Positions 55,109-62,147 of a stretch of DNA of 64,000 nucleotides are shown in pieces. The stretch spans positions 1,425,900 to 1,489,899 of the forward strand of contig NZ_SJPW01000001.1 of assembly GCF_007860125.1 (NCBI RefSeq), written 5' to 3'. Every line of letters begins with the position of its first letter. Position 1 is the stretch's first letter. The position numbers were made by a program, and so were the translations under genes. A model generated the notes under the pieces. That model saw only the letters and a program-made list of their open reading frames with translations, was not told where the DNA came from and made no database searches. This DNA is from Rubripirellula tenax. Its GTDB lineage: Bacteria; Planctomycetota; Planctomycetia; Pirellulales; Pirellulaceae.

Positions 55109-56548
55109 ATGAGTAAAAAGTCCACGCGTCGTTCGTTCCTGGGCCAATCGGCGGCTTTGTCCGCAGGTGTCGGCTACTTCGCCAGCACAACGCCGCGATT
55201 GTTCGCCGAAGACACCCCAATGCAAAAACTGGCAGCAGGTTGCATTGGCGTAGGCGGCAAGGGCGGAAGCGACACCAGCCACATCGCCGACAATGGCGTT
55301 CAAATTGCTGGCTTGTGCGACGTCGACGGAGACATCCTGACCAAGAAGGGACGTGAATTTTCCGATGCGAAACAGTTTGATGATTTTCGCGAAATGTTGG
55401 ACCAACTCGGCGACAAGATTGACATCGTCACCGTCAGCACGCCCGACCATACGCACGCCGTCGCCGCGGTCAAAGCGATGCGAATGAAGAAGCACGTGTA
55501 TTGCCAAAAGCCGTTGACGTGGTCGATCGCCGAAGCGCGTTTGATGCGAGAAACCGCCGAAGAAACCGGCGTCGTCACTCAAATGGGCAACCAAGGCACC
55601 AGCCAAGATGGACTGCGCGAAGGCGTCGAAGTGATCCGAAGCGGCGCGATCGGCGATGTATCGGAAGTCCACATCTGGTCGAACCGTCCCGTATGGCCAC
55701 AAGGTCAAGGCCGGCCCGAAGGCGAAGACCCGATCCCCGCCAACCTGAACTGGGACTCTTGGATCGGTCCGGCACCAATGCGACCTTACAAGGCCGGCGC
55801 CTATCACTCGTTCAACTGGCGCGGCTGGGTCGATTTTGGTACCGGTGCTCTCGGTGACATGGCGTGCCACACGACCAATTTGTCCGTGATGGCGCTTAAG
55901 TTGTGGGATCCGATCGCCATGACCGCGCTGATCAATCCCGGCATCGTCGAAGGCGAGACGTTCCCCGGAAGTTCATCGCTGAAGTTTGAATTCCCTGAAC
56001 GTGAAGGCTTTCCCGCCTGTGACTTCTTCTGGTACGACGGTGGCAATCTGCCGCCCGATCACATCATCAGCCAGTTGCCAAAATCATTCCAAAGGAAGAT
56101 CGAATCGCTGCGAAAAGACCCGACGCAGCGCAAGACAAGCGGCGCCGTCGTCGTCGGTAGCAAAGGCATGTTGTTCTCGCCGGACGATTACGGCGGGCAA
56201 TACGTGCTGTTGCCCAGCGATCAATACGCCGACTTCAAGCCACCGGCACAAACGCTGCCCCGCATCCCATTCGACAGCGGCGTCGACGAACGTCAAAAGT
56301 GGGAATTCGTCAGCACCATCAAGGGCGAATACGAACCCGGCACGATGTCCAACTTCGGCTACGCCGGTCGCTTGACCGAAACGATCCTGGCCGGCAACTT
56401 GGCGATGCGAGCCGGTGAAGGTCAACGCATCGAATGGGACGCCAAGACGATGACCAGCCCGAACGTGCCCGCGGTCAACGACTTCGTCAGCCGCGAGTAT
56501 CGCGAAGGCTGGGAACTCGAAGGCCTGATGCAACCGGCACACGCGTAA
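55109..56548 (+). CDS. Gfo/Idh/MocA oxidoreductase, Tat-exported
   Basis: A 479-residue dehydrogenase of the planctomycete-expanded group. STRRSFLGQSAALSAGVGYF is a twin-arginine signal. The Rossmann core begins LAAGCIGVGGKGGSD, and EKP-like KKHVYCQKPLTW is the usual cofactor loop. The C-terminal substrate domain has WVDFGTGALGDMACHT. It likely acts on sugar derivatives in the periplasm. ATG 55109 is selected because it leads directly into the Tat signal. A strong terminator follows. Confidence 0.9.
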   Translation: MSKKSTRRSFLGQSAALSAGVGYFASTTPRLFAEDTPMQKLAAGCIGVGGKGGSDTSHIADNGVQIAGLCDVDGDILTKKGREFSDAKQFDDFREMLDQLGDKIDIVTVSTPDHTHAVAAVKAMRMKKHVYCQKPLTWSIAEARLMRETAEETGVVTQMGNQGTSQDGLREGVEVIRSGAIGDVSEVHIWSNRPVWPQGQGRPEGEDPIPANLNWDSWIGPAPMRPYKAGAYHSFNWRGWVDFGTGALGDMACHTTNLSVMALKLWDPIAMTALINPGIVEGETFPGSSSLKFEFPEREGFPACDFFWYDGGNLPPDHIISQLPKSFQRKIESLRKDPTQRKTSGAVVVGSKGMLFSPDDYGGQYVLLPSDQYADFKPPAQTLPRIPFDSGVDERQKWEFVSTIKGEYEPGTMSNFGYAGRLTETILAGNLAMRAGEGQRIEWDAKTMTSPNVPAVNDFVSREYREGWELEGLMQPAHA

Positions 56549-56573
56549 GCCGTTGCCATCGCTTCCATCTGCT

Positions 56574-56606
56574 AACCCAACGTGTCCAAGGCACGTTGGG
56601 TTTTTT
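56574..56606 (+). terminator. Intrinsic terminator after the oxidoreductase
   Basis: AACCCAACGTG (56574-56584) pairs with CACGTTGGGTT (56592-56602) and is followed by TTTT, insulating the downstream kinase gene. Confidence 0.88.
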
Positions 56607-56765
56607 ATTGGCCATGCCAATGGGTTCGCCTACAGACTCGCTCCCCATCGAACCTGACCGACTCTGTCTCGCGAAGCGACATACCGTCGCTTGATGACGA
56701 TAGAATTGTCGCGATCGATGCTTCTTATCGTCGATTGGTCGCGGGTGAAATCATGGGGCAATCGC

Positions 56766-58880
56766 ATGTTTGAGTTCTTTCAAAAGTTGTTTGACACGTC
56801 GGACTATCCACCGCGATGGTTCTGTGGAAATTGGTCGCCCGGCGCTGGTTGGTTGCATGTATTGTCCGACGTCGCCACGTTTGCGGCCTACGTCGCCATC
56901 CCGATGGCGTTGCTTTGGATGGTGCGTCGGCGGGGTGCAGACTTCCGATTCCCGAAGGTAGCATGGCTGTTTGCAGCTTTCATTTTCGCCTGCGGTAGCG
57001 TGCACCTTGTCGAAGCAATCATCTTCTGGCACCCCATCTATCGCTTGTCCGGACTGCTGAAGTTGATCACAGCGGTCGTTTCCTGGGCATCGGTCATCGC
57101 AGTGATCCGCGTCGCTCCATTGGCCCTCAACGTCCCGGGTGTGTTGGCAATCAACGAAGAACTGCGTCTTGAGGTGGAACGACGCGCGCGTACGGAAGAA
57201 CGGCTGACTGCGATCCTGACCAGCATGAGTGACGGAGTGATCGTTTCCGACGCCGAGGGGAACATCGAACTGGTCAACCCCGCCGCGGTATCGATCTTCA
57301 AATTCGACCCAAGCGACCGAAGTTACTCCGAACGGCTTAGCAAGTATTCACTGTTGTGCGACGAGGGAAAAACGGAACTTAGAGCAGAGCAACTTCCGCT
57401 GCGACGCGCAGCAGGCGGCGAAGAAATCGATGACCTAGAGATCAACGTCCTTTGTGAGTCGAAGAGTGTCGACAAAACGATCCTGCTTCAAGGTCGCCCC
57501 ATCCAACAGGGAAGCGGCAAGCGGAACGGTGGGGTCGTGATTTTTCGCGACATCACCCAACTGAACGAAACGCTCAAGGACCGCGATCTACAAATGCAGC
57601 GACTCGAACGCATGACCGCCTCGGCTGCTCAAGTCACACACGCACTTCAAAGCGCCAACAAGGGTGACGAAACATTCCTGCGTGTCATTGCCGACGTGTT
57701 CGATTGTTCGACGGTGATGCTATCGATGTGCGAACCTGAAAACACGTCAAGTTGGCAAGATAACGCGACGGTGGAGATCTACCGACTCGAGACTCAGTAT
57801 CGAGGGATCACCAAAGAATCCCACGAGCTGCCCAAGAATCGTTTTTCGGAAATTCCATGTGACCGGCTGACGACCGAAGCGATCGGCTTGGACGTGTTTT
57901 CGTTGATCGGTAACGACGTCCACCACGTCGGGATCGGCGGTCTAGTGACCGACGAACGGGTCCGAGGCGTATTGATCGTGGGAGATCGACCAGAACCGTT
58001 CAACAACGAAGAATTGGACTTGCTCAAACGTCTGTCGCGACTGATATCTGCCGCCGTTTTCACTCGTCACCAAATCGAGTTTGAAACGAACGCTCGCATC
58101 GCGGCAGAAAAAGAATTGACGGCCAGCCGGAAACAATTGGAGCGATTAAGCCGGATCAACAGCGTCGGCGAAATGACGGCAGGCATCGCGCACGAACTGA
58201 ACCAACCGCTAACCGCGCTGATCAACTTCACCGACGCGGCCCATCAAGCCCTTGATTCCAGCCTCAACAACAAATCGATCGACGAAAACATCGTTGCCGA
58301 GGCGAGAACATTCGCTCGCCGCGCGAACGAGCAAGCCCTGCGAGCCGCAGGCGTTTTGAAGAGCATTCGATCGATGGTGCAATTGGATTCGATTTCGTTT
58401 TCCAACGTACGTATCGGGCCCCTGATCGACGAAACGTGCCGGCTGATGTGCGACGAAATTGGCGATCATCAAGCCGACATCGATGTCTCGCATGTCAACC
58501 GAAGCATCGAATTTCAAGCGGATCGAATTCAAGTGGAACAACTGCTGACCAACCTGATTCGCAATGCCCTGCAAGCGATGGCCGGAACATCGCAAAAGTG
58601 CATCAAGCTGTCGGCAACGTCGGATGCGACGAACGTGACCATTTCCGTCCAGGATACCGGAGGCGGAATCGCCAAGAACGAGTCCGAAAAAATCTTCGAC
58701 GCATTTTTCACGAACCGCAGCACGGGCCTGGGCCTTGGCTTGAAGATCTGTCGATCGATCGTCGAATTGCACGGCGGACACATCCAAGCGTCAAACGCAC
58801 CATCCGGCGGCGCGGTATTCACGGTTACACTACCGACGAAACAATCCGTTACCGTCGTTTCTCAAGATCGAGCGTTCTGA
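56766..58880 (+). CDS. Ethylene-receptor-like (ETR1-type) sensor histidine kinase with PAS and GAF domains
   Basis: A 704-residue kinase. Residues about 28-120 form three membrane helices (WLHVLSDVATFAAYVAIP, AWLFAAFIFACGSVHLVEA, LITAVVSWASVIAVIRVA). They retain D35, Y42, I45, P46, C76 and H80, in the same register as D25, Y32, I35, P36, C65 and H69 of plant ETR1, where C and H bind Cu(I). A PAS domain (about 145-265), a GAF-like domain (about 295-440), HisKA (H476 in GIAHELNQPLTAL) and HATPase (NLIRNALQAM, DTGGGI, GLGLGLKICRSIV) follow. The kinase part resembles FixL/DctB. ATG 56766 is preferred over 56691 because homologous receptors begin near this point. Its stop overlaps the next start (TGATG). 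Ligand identity is inference. Confidence 0.88.
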   Translation: MFEFFQKLFDTSDYPPRWFCGNWSPGAGWLHVLSDVATFAAYVAIPMALLWMVRRRGADFRFPKVAWLFAAFIFACGSVHLVEAIIFWHPIYRLSGLLKLITAVVSWASVIAVIRVAPLALNVPGVLAINEELRLEVERRARTEERLTAILTSMSDGVIVSDAEGNIELVNPAAVSIFKFDPSDRSYSERLSKYSLLCDEGKTELRAEQLPLRRAAGGEEIDDLEINVLCESKSVDKTILLQGRPIQQGSGKRNGGVVIFRDITQLNETLKDRDLQMQRLERMTASAAQVTHALQSANKGDETFLRVIADVFDCSTVMLSMCEPENTSSWQDNATVEIYRLETQYRGITKESHELPKNRFSEIPCDRLTTEAIGLDVFSLIGNDVHHVGIGGLVTDERVRGVLIVGDRPEPFNNEELDLLKRLSRLISAAVFTRHQIEFETNARIAAEKELTASRKQLERLSRINSVGEMTAGIAHELNQPLTALINFTDAAHQALDSSLNNKSIDENIVAEARTFARRANEQALRAAGVLKSIRSMVQLDSISFSNVRIGPLIDETCRLMCDEIGDHQADIDVSHVNRSIEFQADRIQVEQLLTNLIRNALQAMAGTSQKCIKLSATSDATNVTISVQDTGGGIAKNESEKIFDAFFTNRSTGLGLGLKICRSIVELHGGHIQASNAPSGGAVFTVTLPTKQSVTVVSQDRAF

Positions 58881-59527
58881 TGACCGTATCGAATTCCTCG
58901 GTCGCCCATACGGACTCCACACCCACCATTTTCGTCGTTGACGATGACCAGGCCGTCCTCGATTCGGTCTTTGCCGCACTTCGGCCACTCGGTTTGCCCG
59001 TTCGTACATTTTCTTCGGCGGAATCATTCCTGGAATCCCTTGCGGATCCTCGACCGGGTTGTGTGCTGTTGGATGTTCGAATGCCCGGAATGAGTGGCAT
59101 CGAACTGCAACGAATCCTGGCAATGGACCACGCGTACCTGACCGTGATCATGGTGACCGGGCACGCGACCGTATCGATGTCTGTATCGACTTTGAAGAAC
59201 GGTGCGACTGATTTTTTGGAAAAGCCATATCTACCGGACCTGCTTCGGGCCGTCGTTCAGGACGCTGTGACCACGTCGATCCAAAATTTGGACAAGAAAA
59301 ACCAACGGGACACCTATCAAGCATTGGCCGCAGATCTTTCGCCTCGCGAGAACGAAGTCTACGAACTGCTGCTGCAGGGTTTTGAAAACAAACGAGTCGC
59401 ACATTCGCTGGGAATTAGCCCCAGCACGGTCGAAAAACATCGCCTCGCTGTCGTCCGTAAAATGGGCGTGGACAACGTGACTCAACTGCTAAAACAAAAG
59501 ATCGATGCAACTCAATCGCTGTTGTAA
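58880..59527 (+). CDS. FixJ/NarL-type response regulator
   Basis: A 215-residue regulator. The receiver has VVDDDQAV (acidic pocket), D65 in LLDVRMPGMSG (phosphorylation site), T in MVTGHATV and K in LEKPY. The output domain is a LuxR/FixJ HTH (LSPRENEVYELLLQGFENKR, then ISPSTVEKHRLAVV). It starts within the kinase stop codon, so the kinase and regulator are made together. Targets are unknown; no inverted repeat was found to mark an operator. Confidence 0.92.
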   Translation: MTVSNSSVAHTDSTPTIFVVDDDQAVLDSVFAALRPLGLPVRTFSSAESFLESLADPRPGCVLLDVRMPGMSGIELQRILAMDHAYLTVIMVTGHATVSMSVSTLKNGATDFLEKPYLPDLLRAVVQDAVTTSIQNLDKKNQRDTYQALAADLSPRENEVYELLLQGFENKRVAHSLGISPSTVEKHRLAVVRKMGVDNVTQLLKQKIDATQSLL

Positions 59528-59823
59528 AATCAGCACATCCGGCACACGCGTCAGCCTCAATGCGACATGGACATTTTCGCCATTGGCGAACACGGCGGAA
59601 TGGGCGATATCATTCGTGGCCAAGCAAGTGTCCCCCGCGGACTCTTGAGGACGATCGATCGAGTGCCCCACGGTTGCGTCCTGCTAAACCCCTCTTTCGT
59701 AAACCAATCGTGCCCGGGAAACCGATACGAGTGTTTCAAGATTTGCCCCATCTTGATCGTTTCCGAAAGAGGTTTTTTCGTTTTCACTCGGCCGCATATA
59801 AACCGACGAAGAACAGCGAATCC
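59528..59823. other. Intergenic region between convergent regulator and symporter genes
   Basis: No supported gene; open frames here merely run on antisense to the symporter. Inverted repeats suggest a structured transcript end (see the terminator entry), including AGGACG (59648-59653)/CGTCCT (59677-59682). Confidence 0.5.
59691..59778 (+). ncRNA. Candidate structured RNA / multi-helix terminator
   Basis: CCTCTTTCG (59691-59699) pairs with CGAAAGAGG (59764-59772), directly followed by TTTTTT. The 64 enclosed bases can fold into two further stems: one from AAAC..TCGT with ACGA..GTTT, and CAAGAT with ATCTTG. This gives a three-way-junction shape ending like an intrinsic terminator. It could be the 3' end of the kinase-regulator mRNA or an independent small RNA. 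No known class was recognised. Confidence 0.4.
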
Positions 59824-61737
59824 CTATTCACGTTCGCTTTCACGTGTCATCAAGGACACAACGATCAGTGTTGCGAACGCCAACGGGATCGTCACGATAC
59901 CGGGTTGGCTGAACGGTGCGATCGCATCGGCCGGGTCCAGCCCGTATACCTTCGCGTAGGTGTCCGACGACAACAGGATCCACCCGAGCGACGAGATGGC
60001 GCCCACGACGACGCTGGCGATGATGCCTTCTTTGGTGGTGCGTTTCCAAAACAACAACATCACGAGTGCTGGCAAGTTCGCACTCGCGGCAATGCTGAAT
60101 GCCCATCCGACCAGATAGCTGACGTTCATCTCTTTGAACAAAATGCCCAAAACCATCGCAATCGCGCCGACGGCGACGGCTGCGATTTTGGCAATACGGA
60201 CTTGTTGATGGCCCTCCAGTTCGATGCCCATCACGCCTCCGATCAAGTCGTGGGCGACGGCACCACTGCTAGCCAAAATCAAACCGCTGACCGTTCCCAA
60301 TACGGTCGTAAAAGCGATCGCCGAAATGACAGCGAACAACCATGGGCTGATGCTGCGTGCTAACAACGGCGCGGCCATGTTGCTGTCCGTCAAATCGAGC
60401 GCACCGCTTGTCATCGCACCCAAACCCAAATACAGGGTCAACACGTAAAAGAAACCGATCGTTGCGATGCCCACGATCGTACTCTTTCGCGCCGCCGCAC
60501 CGTCCTTGACCGTGTAGTAACGAATCAGAATATGGGGCAACGATGCCGTGCCGCAAAACAGCGCTAACATCAACGAAACAAAGTTCATCTTGTCTTTGAA
60601 ATCGTCACCACGGATCCCCGCAAACGTCGGGTGCTTTCCAGGTCGAAGAATCTCGGTTCCCGAAGTCGGCTTTTGAAAATAGACCTTCGTCGTCGAACCG
60701 TCACCGTGCGTGATCGTCTCGTTCCCCCACAGCACCACTTCGCTGTCGCGAAGCGTCGTGAAAAATTCGAGCGGGCCGAGCGGTCCCGTTTTCGTTTTCC
60801 CGTCCGGCAACTTGGACAGTCGGCCGACCGAACGAAGTTGCTTTTCACGCGGTCCCGTCCCCAACATCGCACCATCAACGACCATTTGCCCGTCCTTGGT
60901 CGTAACCGATTGGGCTTGTCGCAACATCACTTGGTCCGAACCTTCGATCGCTTCGATGCGAAAAACGTCAAAGCCGGCGTCATCGATGCTGGACAATCTT
61001 AGAAACGGATGATCCTGCCAACCATCGTCGGTCGGGACCACTCCGCGACCTTCGATCGATTCGGCCGTTAACGTCTCTTTCGATATCGGACCAATGCTCT
61101 CGAACGATTCGTCATCGGTGGTGAAACCCTGGTTCAACAACATGACAACCAAGACGGCACTGAAGATCACCAACAACGATCCCTTCAAGAACTGGACCCA
61201 TGTCGTCGAAACCATGCCGGCGGTCACCACAATCAGGATCACGACGATACCGACCATCACAACGCCGACCCAGTGTGGGTAGCCCAACAACGGTTGGATC
61301 AAAACGCCCGCACCGACCATTTGCGGAATCAGATAGAAGACGCTGACCACTAGCGTGCTGATGCCGGCGGCGGCCTTGATGCCACGCGAATTGAACTTCG
61401 CATCCAGCGCGTCGGCGAACGTGAACCGTCCCAATCGCTTCATAGGTTCGGCGATCACGAACAGGGCCACGATCCAACCGGCCAAGAAACCAATCGAGTA
61501 CAGAAACCCGTCGTAGCCGTACGTGGAAATCATTCCGCAGATGCCCAGGAACGACGCCGCCGATAGATAGTCGCCCGCAAACGCGACTCCGTTGACGGCC
61601 CAGGGAATTTGCCCGTGCGCCGCAAAGTAGCCTTCGGACGACTTCGTTTTTCGCCCCAGGAAGAAACTCAATCCCACCGTTACGAAAACGAACGCCAGGA
61701 ACACCACCACTGCCATGACCGAAGGTTCGTAAATCAC
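59824..61737 (-). CDS. Sodium:solute symporter, cation/acetate symporter (ActP)-like with large extra loop
   Basis: A 637-residue SSS-family transporter with about 13 helices. GYFAAHGQIPWAVNGVAFAG and GDYLSAASFLGICGMI are the family's Na+-site segments in the first helices. A soluble insertion of about 190 residues (residues about 180-370; DDESFESIGPIS to DDFKDKMNF) sits before the next helix. This GTG start at 61737 overlaps the DUF485 stop as GTGA, matching the classical yjcH-actP pairing; the frame extends to 61797 but would overlap more. The substrate is likely a short monocarboxylate. It converges on the kinase-regulator operon. Confidence 0.87.
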   Translation of the reverse strand: MIYEPSVMAVVVFLAFVFVTVGLSFFLGRKTKSSEGYFAAHGQIPWAVNGVAFAGDYLSAASFLGICGMISTYGYDGFLYSIGFLAGWIVALFVIAEPMKRLGRFTFADALDAKFNSRGIKAAAGISTLVVSVFYLIPQMVGAGVLIQPLLGYPHWVGVVMVGIVVILIVVTAGMVSTTWVQFLKGSLLVIFSAVLVVMLLNQGFTTDDESFESIGPISKETLTAESIEGRGVVPTDDGWQDHPFLRLSSIDDAGFDVFRIEAIEGSDQVMLRQAQSVTTKDGQMVVDGAMLGTGPREKQLRSVGRLSKLPDGKTKTGPLGPLEFFTTLRDSEVVLWGNETITHGDGSTTKVYFQKPTSGTEILRPGKHPTFAGIRGDDFKDKMNFVSLMLALFCGTASLPHILIRYYTVKDGAAARKSTIVGIATIGFFYVLTLYLGLGAMTSGALDLTDSNMAAPLLARSISPWLFAVISAIAFTTVLGTVSGLILASSGAVAHDLIGGVMGIELEGHQQVRIAKIAAVAVGAIAMVLGILFKEMNVSYLVGWAFSIAASANLPALVMLLFWKRTTKEGIIASVVVGAISSLGWILLSSDTYAKVYGLDPADAIAPFSQPGIVTIPLAFATLIVVSLMTRESERE

Positions 61738-62024
61738 TTGGCGGCTCCTTCGTTTGCGGAATCGCCATTTTCGGTGCTGCTTCCCTCGCTGCGGCACATC
61801 GCACCGTAAATCAGTGCCATCACCAACGCCGCAATGATCAAGCTGAATCCATAAACGATTGCCAGATTCAATCCGGCCAACACGATGGTATCCATCACAT
61901 CGGGCGCGAACGCGTTGATCAGCACAAAGCCGACGTACAACGCGGTATAGATCGCAAAAAGATAAAGGCCGAGACGGATGTTGTAGCGTCGATTTCGCAT
62001 CGACGCCGAATCAGAGTTTTCCAT
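61734..62024 (-). CDS. DUF485 membrane protein (YjcH-like)
   Basis: A 96-residue protein with two transmembrane helices (IRLGLYLFAIYTALYVGFVL and IVYGFSLIIAALVMALIYGA). DUF485 proteins are encoded just before SSS acetate symporters and are assumed to assist them. ATG 62024 is preferred over a TTG six codons upstream. It has a 4-base overlap with the symporter gene. The 105 bases between it and the vWA gene show nothing notable. Confidence 0.85.
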   Translation of the reverse strand: MENSDSASMRNRRYNIRLGLYLFAIYTALYVGFVLINAFAPDVMDTIVLAGLNLAIVYGFSLIIAALVMALIYGAMCRSEGSSTENGDSANEGAAK

Positions 62025-62147
62025 ACCGACAGTGATACTCAAGTCAGGGCAACGTGGAACAAAAGCAATCCACCGTTATACCCGCTGTCGACGCGATCGT
62101 GGTCCGTCGACATCCCGCGCCGGACAAAAAGTGCGCGGCGACCAACT

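Noticed and set aside
59560-60363. Plus-strand open frame of 267 residues
   Set aside because: It is antisense to the symporter, which has clear family motifs, and its translation is His/Arg/Asp-rich without any domain.
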